Positions 26,132-34,974 are shown, numbered from the stretch's first letter. The stretch: 36,440 bases of DNA from Candidatus Pullibacteroides excrementavium (GCA_017694335.1 JADIMZ010000131.1:1-36440); one strand, 5' to 3'. Numbers and translations: made by a program. Notes: generated by a model not told the origin, from the letters alone.

Positions 26132-26172
26132 GCGGGGTGTATCAAATGCTGCTTGATGCACCCCGTCTTTTA
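26132..26172 (+). terminator. Intrinsic terminator after T9SS family member 1
   Basis: A 12-bp stem with one G-T pair (26134-26145 with 26153-26164) and a 7-base loop, followed by CTTTTATA. It lies 55 bases after the stop codon. Confidence 0.82.
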
Positions 26173-26207
26173 TATAATGATTTTCAATAATATATATATA
26201 TCAACTC

Positions 26208-26238
26208 TTGGATAAGTCTCCCGGTTTCATTAAATTTG
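26208..26238 (+). promoter_or_regulatory. Bacteroidota-type promoter upstream of gene remnant
   Basis: TTG at 26208-26210, a 20-base spacer and TAAATTTG at 26231-26238, an exact match. It precedes a C-terminal gene remnant and then the gene at 26492, which it probably now drives through a leader of about 250 bases. Confidence 0.7.
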
Positions 26239-26314
26239 CCCTTGCTTGAGAAACGTTTTTCAAACCCCCAAAACCACCCACTATCGATAAAAAAGCAAAG
26301 AACCACAACAAAGA

Positions 26315-26446
26315 ATCGCCTTGGACAAGAACGACAATAACGAGGCTGAAACCTGCCTCGACGGCCATGCCCCCAGACTCTACATCGGCATCCTGAGGGT
26401 CGATGGCATCCCCGCCGACCGCATCCGGCTTATCAAAGCCCATTAG
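26315..26446 (+). pseudogene. Remnant: last 43 codons of a copy of the 27420 gene
   Basis: The sequence encodes IALDKNDNNEAETCLDGHAP...RLIKAH and a TAG stop. It is a near copy of the C-terminal end of the protein at 27420-28616 (LALDKNDNNEVEIRLDGHAP...). The nucleotide match runs from 26316 to 26462 and includes the bases after the stop (GAACCGAATAAA). There is no start codon and no upstream part of the gene; a good promoter survives 77 bases upstream. It is the tail of a sorting domain left by deletion or unequal recombination. Confidence 0.88.
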
Positions 26447-26491
26447 CACTGAACCGAATAAAGCATACACAAACAAGCAAAAACAAACGCC

Positions 26492-27415
26492 ATGAAACTC
26501 AAAACATTACTCAGCGGAACCGCTTTCGCGCTTCTATCCCTCTCTCTTATCCGAGGACAGGAATCGTCCTCCTTCAAGCTCTACATGGAATCCCTCGCCA
26601 ATGGGAAAAAAGACACATTGGAATTGGGCATTGCTCCTGATGGATACATCGGATGCGATTACGAGAACGTGGATGCCGATGTGGTCTTTGATCCTTTCCT
26701 CGACCAGCAAACGCATATCGGAGCGTTCATAACCCCCGACCGTCAATGGAATGAAGAAAGATTCCAGTACATCCCCAATTGCATGGTTTTTTACAAAAAA
26801 GGCATCAATACCGACCAAGGCTCTTCAGAATACGGTCCGCTGTACGATGTATGCATCCTCGTACCATCCAACAGCCTTCCCGCTGTCTTGCGTTGGGACA
26901 AAACCCAGATTCCTTGTCATACTTTGCTAGAAGACAAGAAACTAATGGACGGATGGATGAAGTCCGATGTACACAAAACTCACTACGGAATCACCGTTTT
27001 GATGCAAAAAACAGATAGTTTTGTCTTAAATCCATTGCCTGATAGCTCAAGCGGGAATTTTTCATATAAAATGCCGGACAGCATCTTTTATCAAACATTC
27101 ATCACGGATTCTGCCGGCAACGACCATGGTTTTCGCAACCTGTACATAAATTTCCACACTTCTGCCGCCAATGAAAACGCCATAACACCCCAACGGGTCC
27201 AAATTATCCCAAATCCTGTATCAGAATCGTTTTATTGGCAAAGCGACATTCCGTTGGAAGAATGGAAAATCTACGATATTTCCGGACGAAAAATGCTTCA
27301 AGGCGATGCCAGCCAACCCAGCATCAATTGCCATGAATGGCCTGACGGATTATATTTCTTTGAATGGAAATACACGAACGGAACTCACGGAATTGAAAAA
27401 CTGATTAAAAGATAG
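26492..27415 (+). CDS. T9SS secreted protein, family member 2
   Basis: A 307-residue predicted secreted protein and paralog of the gene at 25160. The signal peptide is MKLKTLLSGTAFALLSLSLI..., ending RGQ. The N-terminal module FKLYMESLANGKKDTLELGI is shared; 63 bases here (26570-26632) differ at two positions from 25241-25303. The central part is only loosely similar. It ends with a T9SS type A sorting domain (IIPNPVSESF, WKIYDISGRKM, EWPDGLYFFEW, ending KLIKR). It is followed after four bases by the gene at 27420, so the two are probably an operon. Function unknown. Confidence 0.82.
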   Translation: MKLKTLLSGTAFALLSLSLIRGQESSSFKLYMESLANGKKDTLELGIAPDGYIGCDYENVDADVVFDPFLDQQTHIGAFITPDRQWNEERFQYIPNCMVFYKKGINTDQGSSEYGPLYDVCILVPSNSLPAVLRWDKTQIPCHTLLEDKKLMDGWMKSDVHKTHYGITVLMQKTDSFVLNPLPDSSSGNFSYKMPDSIFYQTFITDSAGNDHGFRNLYINFHTSAANENAITPQRVQIIPNPVSESFYWQSDIPLEEWKIYDISGRKMLQGDASQPSINCHEWPDGLYFFEWKYTNGTHGIEKLIKR

Positions 27416-27419
27416 CGCC

Positions 27420-28616
27420 ATGAAAAACCTATCAAAAATTTCAATCGTCTTGATTTCAATCGTATCGTTAGCCATTCCATCCTTGCAGGCTCAAATCTCT
27501 CCCGAACAAGCCGATTCCATCATGGAAAAATACCTCCTGTATTACGACAGCATCCAAAGCCAACCTCTTCTGCCAGAAGACGCTCCTGCATCGCGGTCGT
27601 GGTACCCTTACAGTACTTACCTTCTCACCGGGGATACCCTGTTTCAGGATACCGCAGCATTCCCCGGTGCACTCCGCTGGTCGCAGAACGCCTACGTATA
27701 TTTCATCAAAAGCCATCTCCCGGTATACGGACCAACCCCGGAATGCTTTTTCAGCATCGACCGCAATAACGGGCAAGTTGAAGAACACTATGCCGGAGAA
27801 GCCCTTGGATATGCTCGTCGTCCTTTCATGGAACCCGTCGACATCCTTTGGAACAAAGAACCAGTCATCCATATCTCGCAAGCCGAAGCCTCAAATGCGC
27901 TTGACCGTTATCTGTCCGACAACTACGGGAACCTTCACCCTTACCCTTATCGGGTCTACGCCTACCCTGATTCAACCAAAAACAACCCCATGTGGCCCTG
28001 CGACCCCATGGGATCCGACTACAGAGGATATGCCGGAACCCATTTCAGCTATTACTACGACAACACGTTCACTTATATGCTTGCCGAAGAAACCGATAGC
28101 GGCACGACATTCCGCTATTTGGCTGCGTTGAAAAACGACCCCGCGATACATATTCCCGACGGCGACTTCTACCTGATTGCACACATCGAGGAGAATGGCG
28201 TCTATTTATATGATATTCCCGACTCAGCCATCGAAATCATAGACCCCTTTATCTATCGGGTGGGGGAGAATGCTGCCGAGCCTCTGAACTTGGACGAATG
28301 GCCGTTAATCCGCTCTTACGAACCCACCGCCAATAAAGCCTTACAAGTGGAAAATAAAGCTCTACTATTTTATAACGTTCCCAACCCCTTCTCTTCCGTT
28401 ACCCATATCCGCTACACGCTTCCGGGAAGCCGCCGTTCCGCCGAGCTGCAGATCCTCGACCTGCAAGGGCGACCCGTCCAAAGGCTCGCCTTGGACAAGA
28501 ACGATAATAACGAGGTTGAAATCCGCCTCGACGGTCATGCCCCCGGACTCTACATCGGCATCCTGAGGGTCGATGGCATCCCCGCCGACCGCATCCGGCT
28601 TATCAAAGCCCATTAG
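27420..28616 (+). CDS. T9SS secreted protein of unknown function
   Basis: A 398-residue protein with a signal peptide (MKNLSKISIVLISIVSLAIP, cut near LQAQ) and a sorting-domain-like C terminus (about 318-398: NVPNPFSSVTHIRYTLPG, LQILDLQGRPVQRLAL, APGLYIGILRVDG, RLIKAH). The NPF...T.I.Y.LP form differs from the neighbours' sorting domains and resembles the other common T9SS type A variant. The middle is rich in Tyr, Asp and Pro and I recognise no domain. It starts four bases after the 26492 gene. Its 3' end is duplicated at 26316-26462. Confidence 0.8.
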   Translation: MKNLSKISIVLISIVSLAIPSLQAQISPEQADSIMEKYLLYYDSIQSQPLLPEDAPASRSWYPYSTYLLTGDTLFQDTAAFPGALRWSQNAYVYFIKSHLPVYGPTPECFFSIDRNNGQVEEHYAGEALGYARRPFMEPVDILWNKEPVIHISQAEASNALDRYLSDNYGNLHPYPYRVYAYPDSTKNNPMWPCDPMGSDYRGYAGTHFSYYYDNTFTYMLAEETDSGTTFRYLAALKNDPAIHIPDGDFYLIAHIEENGVYLYDIPDSAIEIIDPFIYRVGENAAEPLNLDEWPLIRSYEPTANKALQVENKALLFYNVPNPFSSVTHIRYTLPGSRRSAELQILDLQGRPVQRLALDKNDNNEVEIRLDGHAPGLYIGILRVDGIPADRIRLIKAH

Positions 28617-28632
28617 CCCTGAACCGAATAAA
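28486..28632. repeat. 147-bp direct repeat, second copy (first at 26316-26462)
   Basis: Nearly identical to 26316-26462, with a handful of base differences, same orientation. The two copies flank 2.0 kb holding both T9SS genes at 26492 and 27420. Recombination between them would remove or multiply that segment. Confidence 0.88.
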
Positions 28633-28636
28633 TACA

Positions 28637-28774
28637 TCTGGGCAGCTAATCCTCAACGGTGCCAACCAACAAAACCAAATCCATTGCCAAGGATGGCCGA
28701 ATGGCTTGTACTTCTTCGCATGGGAGGACATTCATGGAAATCACGGAGTCCAAAAAATCATAAAAATGCAATAG
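28637..28774 (+). pseudogene. Remnant: T9SS sorting-domain tail of another family member
   Basis: The frame from 28637 reads SGQLILNGANQQ...HCQGWPNGLYFFAWE...GVQKIIKMQ and TAG. It matches the end of the sorting domains at 26492 and 33277 (ISGQLILQGDANQ...WPAGLYIFEW). It begins abruptly four bases after the 147-bp repeat, without a start codon. It is probably the 3' end of a former gene cut by the rearrangement that placed the repeat here. Confidence 0.8.
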
Positions 28775-28810
28775 GATTGAGAATCGCTTAACGTGCCGGC
28801 GACCCGACAG

Positions 28811-28855
28811 ACACCCACCCGCAACAAAATCCACACAGCGGGCGGGTGTTTTTTT
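28811..28855 (+). terminator. Intrinsic terminator after the T9SS family cluster
   Basis: A 12-position G/C-rich stem with one mismatch (28811-28822 with 28838-28849) and a 15-base loop, followed by a run of seven T. It would end transcripts from the 26492-27420 unit. Confidence 0.9.
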
Positions 28856-28950
28856 ACAAGGTGCCCCGGTTCCCCCTGAAAAAAATCCCCTGCCGCCCGA
28901 CATCTTGCAGAAAATTTTCAATAAAAAATCGAAAATTCAATAAATATTCT

Positions 28951-28958
28951 TATACTTG
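28951..28958 (+). promoter_or_regulatory. Possible -7 element upstream of the 1258-residue T9SS gene
   Basis: TATACTTG matches TAnnTTTG at all but one position, in an A/T-rich stretch about 190 bases upstream of the ATG at 29150. No TTG lies at the -33 distance. The rest of 28856-29149 is A-rich leader with no gene. Confidence 0.3.
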
Positions 28959-29149
28959 TAAAATTTTATTCAGTAACAGTGGAACAAAAAAAATATTCCC
29001 TTCCCAATAGAAAACAACATCAACAAATAATAACTAACTGATTACTAACTAATACAAGAAACAAGACGAAAAAAAGAGACCAATAGCAAAACCTTACCAA
29101 CAGACAAAAACTTTCAAATCAAACCAATTAAAACCAAAACCAACTTTTT

Positions 29150-32100
29150 ATGAAATCAAACTTCTTTTTAAGCCTTCTGACAGGACTCTTCCTGATTTGC
29201 GCTCCGCCGCTTGCCAACGCGCAAGAGCAAGGAATCATCGACATTGAACCGAATGAAATCCGGGACAAGGTACAGGGCGAAGACTATGAGAACATTTATC
29301 GAATCAGCAACCTGACCATTACGTTCATACAAACCAGCACCTACGGCAATACCATTTATGCCCAGAACGACAATGGCGGCATCCAACTCAAAGACGATTA
29401 CGGAGTCCTCTATGAACGGACTTACCAAGTCGGGGACGTGCTGGAGGCCGTTTCCGGATACCTCATGGTACCAGGGATGCAAGCCGCCCATATGATTATA
29501 GCGGATGACCCCGGCGAGCCGACTCAGACCGGCCAAAACCCGAATCCTGTCACCGTGACGATTGACGAACTCAAAGCCAATCCACACGATTACGAATCCA
29601 GACTGATCAAGATCGAAGACGTGGAGTTCTTTGAACGCACCGACGGACAGACCTTTACAAGCAGTTCGGCCAATTACGCTATCCGCCAAAGCGCCGAGGG
29701 CAGCAGCATCAACGCCCGCAATTTGGATGCCAGCCTGGACGGCACGCCCGTACCGGCCACAGCCACGCTGGTTGGCATCTCCACCACGCCCAGCGGCACA
29801 ATCATCGGTCTCCGTAGCCCATCGGATATCACCAATATCGGAGAGCCTGAACCGGAACCAGAACCTGAGCCCGAGCCGGAACCCTCGCAGCCCAACCTCT
29901 TTTCCAACGGAGGCTTTGAAGAATGGGGAAATCCAAGCATATTCAATCCCAGCGGAAGCATCACCGATTGGACTAGCCAAATGGGTTATGAAAAGGAAAC
30001 CACCAACATCCTCGAAGGCGAAGCCGCATTGAAAATCAATAGCGGTGCGATGGCCAACTACCTGACCCAGGATATCGGCAGCGCGCTGAATCCCATCTTC
30101 AAAGCGGACGACACCTGCCTTATCCTCATCAACTACTACTTAGTAGAAAGCCAAGGTGAAGACATCAGCATGGCCAGCACATGGAAAGGCTCAGCCGGGG
30201 TAGGCGAATTGGATCATGATGCCGACATCCTGAACAACGGCATCTTCTTTGGCGGCGAAACCGGGAAATGGCAGCAAAAGATATTCAAGACCACCGTGCC
30301 GGAAGGCGCCGTCTCTTTCACCTTCAACTTGGACCTCAACAAAGAATCCACAATCATCTTCGATGACTTCCGATTCACTACCATCACCCCCACAGAAACC
30401 GAACCGGAGCCTGGATCTGCCGCTACCATCACCGCCAGCCCGGCACTGCTCTCTTTCGAAGCCGAAATCAATGGATGCGACAGCAGCGAGGTCGTTACCA
30501 TAGGGGGCAGCCATATCGCGTCGGACATCAAAGTGGAAATTGCCGGAAAGGATGCCGAATTCTTCCGCAGCCCGCTAAGCGCAATCCCGGCAAAAGACCT
30601 CAGCCGTTCGTTCAAGCTCTACTACAGCCCGCTGGAAGAAGGCCCGCATTCCGCTGTTTTGGTATTGAGCAATCCCGATGCCGATACCGTGGAAGTGGAA
30701 CTCAGAGGCACGACACCGCCGCCCCCGGGTGAAGCTATCATCACAGTGGACGGATTCAACCTGGAGCAATTCCAAGCACCCATCGGCGGCAAGCATGAAA
30801 AGACCGTGACCGTATCCTCGGAAAACCTGACGGAGCACATCACCGTGTCACGCGAAGGTAGCGGCATGGAGCATTTCCTTATCAGCACCACATTGCTCAC
30901 GCGCAATACCGATGTCGAACTCGCCATCACCTACCAGCCCAAAGCCGCTGGCACGCATGAAGCCCAAATCGTCTTCACATCGGGCGAAACCGTCACTAAA
31001 GTCACCGTGAAAGGCGTTTGCGCCGAAACCGCCGAAGGCTGGAAAGAGACCTTTGAAAGCATGCCGGTACACGATGAATACGGCGACTTCTATGCCGAGG
31101 GAGACAAAGGAAGCTACCACCTTGTCAATGCCATCGCCACCGATGAAACCGATATAGAAAACCGTTTGGTACGCCTGAACGGCAATGGTGCCTACCTCGC
31201 AATGGATTTCGACATCCTGGACGGCATCAAAGACGTTACAGCCCATATTTCCAGCAGCCCCGATGCCGAACAAGCCGCCAAAGTGCTATTGCAAAGCTCT
31301 ACCGATTTCGGGCTCAGCTGGCAAAAGGTACAAGACACGATGAGCGCGCCCACCGACGGCTCCAGCCGAATCGCCACATGGACGGTGAACATTTCCGAAC
31401 CGGTCCGCCTGCGCTGGATCGTAGTCAACCCTTCCGAGACCAAGACCGCCTTGGACATTGACAACATCACGCTCAATCCATCCGAAAGAGACAGCCTCGG
31501 CATCGACCAGCTTCTGAACCTGGACGACTCCAAGCCCTTGGCATCGCTCGAAGAAAGCTTTGACGGAACCCGCCACAACAAACCGGTCGTATTGGAAGGC
31601 TGGCGCAACATCCTGCTCAAAGGCCAACGTCCTTGGTGGACCTACCAGCACAAGAACACCGAAACCGAAGAAGTAGAAAACTACTCAGCCAAGGCGACCG
31701 CCTACCTCTCTACCGCCGCCACGACCGAAGACTATGAAATGTGGTTGGTGACTCCGGCCTTGGACGGCACCGTGGCATCGAAAATCTTCACTTTCCGCGT
31801 GATGGGAGAACTGTTGCCCGAAAAGGATTCCATGAACACTATCGAATGCTACTATATCGAACGCGACGGCGAAGGTTATTTCAAATCGCTGATCGAAGTG
31901 GATATGCCCAAGATAGCCGATGAAAACGGGGAATGGCGAGAGTTCCATGTGAACCTGTCGCAATCCGATATCAACGATGTCTTCTTCATGGCTTTCCGCT
32001 TTGCTGCTCCCGGCGGACGCGAAAACAGCGCGGTGTACTACATTGACGATGTCACCTACGGCAAGACCGAAATGGCATCCATCACCGCATCCGTGACGCA

Positions 32101-32926
32101 AATCGATATCGAAAGTTCGGCCTACAAGATTGCGACCTCCGACTCCATAAAAGTGGAAGGCCATGGCCTCAGCCAGCCGATTTCGGTCAGCGTGAGCGGC
32201 ACGAATGCCGAGAATTTCGAACCCAGCCTGAAGACGCTCGATGCCCAAGGCGGCACATTGCAAGTGAACTTCCTGGCCATGGAACCCGGCACCTACACCG
32301 CAGAGCTGCGCCTCTCCTCGCAAGGAGCCGCCGACTTGGTGATTCCCATGCAAGCCATTGTAAGCGATGCCGTTCCTACCATCATCGTGGCGACCGAAGA
32401 CTTGAACATCGCCTTGCATGTTGCCAAAGGACAGGATTCCGTCACCTCCGAACCCATCATTGTCAATCCTTTGGTATTGACCGAGGATATCCGGATAAGC
32501 GTGGAAGGAGCGGATTCCAGCCTGTTCAGCCTCTCGCGTAGCAGCATCCCGATGGACGGCGTGAACGAGGCTTTCACCGTAACCTTCATACCTAGAGGAA
32601 AAGCCTCTGCCGCTGCCCAGATCCGGCTCAGTTCGGCCGGCGCGGAAGACGTGCTGATCCATTTAGTCGGCACTGCCGAGATCGACAATGCCAACGACCC
32701 GCTCCGCGAAGCCGGCATCCGGGTATGGAAACAAGGTGAAAGCCATTTTGTGGAAGCCCCTGGCTTGCAACAGGTCCGTGTCCTGGATATCAGCGGAAGA
32801 CTGGTTCAGCAGCACACCGACACGCAGGATTGCGTGGAATTCTCGCTGCAAGGCGAAGCCCGCGGCATCTACATCCTGCATATCCAGACACCGCAAGGCT
32901 GGTTCGGCATCAAGATTCTGAACTAA
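29150..32926 (+). CDS. Large T9SS surface protein with OB-like, jelly-roll and Ig-like domains
   Basis: A 1258-residue predicted surface protein. The signal peptide is MKSNFFLSLLTGLFLICAPP..., ending ANAQ. Residues about 40-230 look like an OB-fold pair of the kind near DUF5689 (ISNLTITFIQTSTYGNTIYA...; DELKANPHDYESRLIKIEDV). A Glu-Pro repeat linker (about 232-246) follows, then a carbohydrate-binding-like jelly roll (about 250-420; NLFSNGGFEEWG...), two Ig-like domains (about 424-625), two cleaved-adhesin/choice-of-anchor-like domains (about 629-780 and 797-970), two more Ig-like domains (about 974-1175) and a T9SS type A sorting domain (about 1188-1258; VRVLDISGRLVQ, GIYILHIQTP). Similar proteins are often surface hydrolases or adhesins, but I see no catalytic domain. 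Confidence 0.85.
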   Translation: MKSNFFLSLLTGLFLICAPPLANAQEQGIIDIEPNEIRDKVQGEDYENIYRISNLTITFIQTSTYGNTIYAQNDNGGIQLKDDYGVLYERTYQVGDVLEAVSGYLMVPGMQAAHMIIADDPGEPTQTGQNPNPVTVTIDELKANPHDYESRLIKIEDVEFFERTDGQTFTSSSANYAIRQSAEGSSINARNLDASLDGTPVPATATLVGISTTPSGTIIGLRSPSDITNIGEPEPEPEPEPEPEPSQPNLFSNGGFEEWGNPSIFNPSGSITDWTSQMGYEKETTNILEGEAALKINSGAMANYLTQDIGSALNPIFKADDTCLILINYYLVESQGEDISMASTWKGSAGVGELDHDADILNNGIFFGGETGKWQQKIFKTTVPEGAVSFTFNLDLNKESTIIFDDFRFTTITPTETEPEPGSAATITASPALLSFEAEINGCDSSEVVTIGGSHIASDIKVEIAGKDAEFFRSPLSAIPAKDLSRSFKLYYSPLEEGPHSAVLVLSNPDADTVEVELRGTTPPPPGEAIITVDGFNLEQFQAPIGGKHEKTVTVSSENLTEHITVSREGSGMEHFLISTTLLTRNTDVELAITYQPKAAGTHEAQIVFTSGETVTKVTVKGVCAETAEGWKETFESMPVHDEYGDFYAEGDKGSYHLVNAIATDETDIENRLVRLNGNGAYLAMDFDILDGIKDVTAHISSSPDAEQAAKVLLQSSTDFGLSWQKVQDTMSAPTDGSSRIATWTVNISEPVRLRWIVVNPSETKTALDIDNITLNPSERDSLGIDQLLNLDDSKPLASLEESFDGTRHNKPVVLEGWRNILLKGQRPWWTYQHKNTETEEVENYSAKATAYLSTAATTEDYEMWLVTPALDGTVASKIFTFRVMGELLPEKDSMNTIECYYIERDGEGYFKSLIEVDMPKIADENGEWREFHVNLSQSDINDVFFMAFRFAAPGGRENSAVYYIDDVTYGKTEMASITASVTQIDIESSAYKIATSDSIKVEGHGLSQPISVSVSGTNAENFEPSLKTLDAQGGTLQVNFLAMEPGTYTAELRLSSQGAADLVIPMQAIVSDAVPTIIVATEDLNIALHVAKGQDSVTSEPIIVNPLVLTEDIRISVEGADSSLFSLSRSSIPMDGVNEAFTVTFIPRGKASAAAQIRLSSAGAEDVLIHLVGTAEIDNANDPLREAGIRVWKQGESHFVEAPGLQQVRVLDISGRLVQQHTDTQDCVEFSLQGEARGIYILHIQTPQGWFGIKILN

Positions 32927-32938
32927 ACGAAATTGAAA

Positions 32939-32998
32939 AACGGCGGGAAACCTTCCTCTTTCTCGTGACAACAGAGAAAAGAAAGATTTCCCGCCGTT
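32939..32998 (+). terminator. Hairpin terminator after the 1258-residue gene
   Basis: A 12-bp perfect outer stem (32939-32950 with 32987-32998) encloses a second partial stem (CTTTCTC/GAGAAAG). It lies 12 bases after the stop codon. The T run is short, so termination efficiency is uncertain. Confidence 0.55.
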
Positions 32999-33087
32999 GC
33001 GGATGCGGAGCTTGCCATTGAGACCAAATCCGTTGATATTGCAGGCCTTTCCCGAACTGAACGTGAACACACCATCCTTTTCCAATC

Positions 33088-33140
33088 TTAACCGCAGACA
33101 TGACCCCAAAGTGGCATTGATAGCTTGAACCTGCGGTTAA
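33088..33140. repeat. 10-bp inverted repeat overlapping a promoter
   Basis: TTAACCGCAG (33088-33097) and CTGCGGTTAA (33131-33140) are perfect complements 33 bases apart. The right arm occupies the spacer between the -33 and -7 elements of the next promoter. An operator or a regulatory hairpin is possible. The surrounding gap (32999-33276) holds no gene that I can support. Confidence 0.7.
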
Positions 33141-33153
33141 TTTCATACTTTTG
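33125..33153 (+). promoter_or_regulatory. Bacteroidota-type promoter of the Asp-box T9SS gene
   Basis: TTG at 33125-33127, an 18-base spacer and TACTTTTG at 33146-33153, an exact -7 match. The leader to ATG 33277 would be about 115 bases. Confidence 0.65.
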
Positions 33154-33276
33154 CATAAAATAGTTCCTTATCGGAACGAACTTGCCAGAATCCCCAAAGG
33201 AAGCGGATTCACAAAGAAACCAACGACCCCAAAAGAGAACCCCAAAAAGTTTATAGCCACAACAAAAACTACTGCC

Positions 33277-34884
33277 ATGAAACGCTTTTTGTTAACAACC
33301 ATCGCCCTGTTCACCGGGTTCGCTCTGAATGGACAGGAAATAGAATCCATCGCCGCCGGGCTTTCCACCGAGGATTTCCTGTATTCCGCCGCATCATCCG
33401 TGGATCAAAACAAAATACAGCCCACCCTCCAGATCATTAACGACACCTTGTTTGCCGCCATGGCAACAGGCATCCATTCCAAAAGCATGACAAGACCCGA
33501 GGGCTTCACGACATACGGCTTGACCGGCATCCCTGTCCTGGATTTTGTATGTTCCGGCAATTCCATGATGGCTATTTGCTTAAAGCAGGACGAGCAAACG
33601 GACAACCTGCTTTTGCTTTCCGTCAATCGAGGCGAGACCTTCCAAGATGCCACCACCTTGCTGAACGCGCAAACGAGCGGACTGGAAATGCAAAGCCTGG
33701 CGCAGAACCCGCTCAATCCGGAATCGGTGCTGCTTGCCACCAACCAAGGCATATACAAGACATGTGATTTCGGCGAAACATGGAACAAGGTATCCGACTC
33801 CGTCCTATCCCCGGCTGTGCTGAAATTCCACCCAAGCGACACCAACGTGATATTCCTGGCCGGGACATCTTCTACAGCCAATAAAGGCATCGTCACCCGA
33901 ATGGACATGAACACGGACGAGGCCTTTACCTTCTGGCTGGACGGAGAAGGCAGCCAAGCCACTGACGTGCTTTTCAACCCGGAAAATCCGGAAGAAATGT
34001 GGTTTGCGGGAAACGGGATCGAAAAGATAGGAAGGTCGCAAGACGGAGGAAAAACGTGGCAGACCGTAAATTCGGAAACATTGGGCTGGACTTCCACTAT
34101 ATTCCACTGCACCAAGCTTTTCACAAACCCACAGGCAGACACCTTGTTTGCCCTTGCCGGGACAAGCAATTCCGAGATTTACGCCTGGGCTTCGACAGAC
34201 AAGGGGACAAACTGGAATCAAATCTATCATGAATGTTTTTTCTTAGGGGAGGTGATAGTCTATCCCTTTGACATCGTCCAATACCAAAACGACCTGATTT
34301 TCTACTTCTCTTCCGGAATCTACCGGCTGAACCTATCGGAAATCACTCAGGAAATGGAAGCAATCTACGGCAAGCTCATCCATGTGGACAACCCTCCTTT
34401 GGACAATCCTCCGCTACCCGGAATGGTCTGGGCGCTGGAATCGGAATATGGCCAATATATCCTCAACTACGAATCGGCTTGGATTGAAGCAGACACAAAA
34501 CTGGTTGTGGACGGCATTGAATATTCCTTGAACGATTCAGTAGAAATCAGCGGCAGGAGCGTTGCAAAACAAGACATCAACGAAAACAGCTACAAAGAAT
34601 TGAAAATCAAAAGCATGAAGAAAATCACGGATGCGGGAATCGATTGCCCCAACTCGCATACCCATCTTCTCATTTCTCCCAATCCGGCATCGGAAACGTT
34701 TGCCTATCAAAGCAAAACACCTATAAAAAACTGGATAGTCCGTAACATTTCCGGGCAATTGATCCTGCAAGGCGATGCCAACCAGACCGAAATCGACTGC
34801 CAAAGCTGGCCTGCCGGTTTGTACATCTTTGAATGGGAAACCGCAGGCGGACAAAAAGGAAGGACAAAGCTCGTAAAACGATAG
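33277..34884 (+). CDS. T9SS secreted Asp-box (BNR-repeat) beta-propeller-like protein
   Basis: A 535-residue protein with a signal peptide (MKRFLLTTIALFTGFALNGQ). At least four Asp-box-like motifs occur: VNRGETF (about 117), CDFGETW (about 165), SQDGGKTW (about 253) and STDKGTNW (about 306). These mark sialidase/sortilin-type beta-propellers. The sialidase arginine triad is not evident, so a binding role is more likely than hydrolysis. The C-terminal 70 residues (about 465-535) are a T9SS type A sorting domain (SPNPASETFAYQS, WIVRNISGQLI, WPAGLYIFEW, ending KLVKR), closely related to those of the 25-29 kb family. The frame is open to 33151, but ATG 33277 starts the signal peptide. A promoter and a terminator bracket it as a single gene. 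Confidence 0.83.
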   Translation: MKRFLLTTIALFTGFALNGQEIESIAAGLSTEDFLYSAASSVDQNKIQPTLQIINDTLFAAMATGIHSKSMTRPEGFTTYGLTGIPVLDFVCSGNSMMAICLKQDEQTDNLLLLSVNRGETFQDATTLLNAQTSGLEMQSLAQNPLNPESVLLATNQGIYKTCDFGETWNKVSDSVLSPAVLKFHPSDTNVIFLAGTSSTANKGIVTRMDMNTDEAFTFWLDGEGSQATDVLFNPENPEEMWFAGNGIEKIGRSQDGGKTWQTVNSETLGWTSTIFHCTKLFTNPQADTLFALAGTSNSEIYAWASTDKGTNWNQIYHECFFLGEVIVYPFDIVQYQNDLIFYFSSGIYRLNLSEITQEMEAIYGKLIHVDNPPLDNPPLPGMVWALESEYGQYILNYESAWIEADTKLVVDGIEYSLNDSVEISGRSVAKQDINENSYKELKIKSMKKITDAGIDCPNSHTHLLISPNPASETFAYQSKTPIKNWIVRNISGQLILQGDANQTEIDCQSWPAGLYIFEWETAGGQKGRTKLVKR

Positions 34885-34931
34885 TCCTCAGAACGCCCCG
34901 ATGGAAACGGGACTTTCCTGCACCTAAATGC

Positions 34932-34974
34932 AAAGCGACCCGGACAGGCTCCATTTAACCGGGTCGCTTTTATA
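34932..34974 (+). terminator. Intrinsic terminator after the Asp-box gene
   Basis: A perfect 12-bp stem (AAAGCGACCCGG 34932-34943 with 34959-34970) and 15-base loop, followed by TTTTAT. It ends only about a dozen bases before the next coding region. Confidence 0.9.

Noticed and set aside
29847-29888. Glu-Pro repeat DNA as a phase-variable microsatellite
   Set aside because: The hexamer-like units vary in third positions (GAACCG, GAACCA, GAGCCC), so slippage is unlikely; a domain linker explains it.
31685-32662. 325-codon minus-strand frame opposite the 1258-residue T9SS gene
   Set aside because: Shadow frame, rich in Gly, His and Arg, within a gene whose domains are continuous on the plus strand.
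33088-33140. Invertible promoter switch
   Set aside because: The -7 element lies outside the inverted repeat, the arms are only 10 bp and no invertase gene is nearby. Kept only as a possible operator.
32663-33146. Minus-strand frames across the gap after the 1258-residue gene
   Set aside because: They run through the terminator stem and into the 3' end of the T9SS gene, with no family resemblance.
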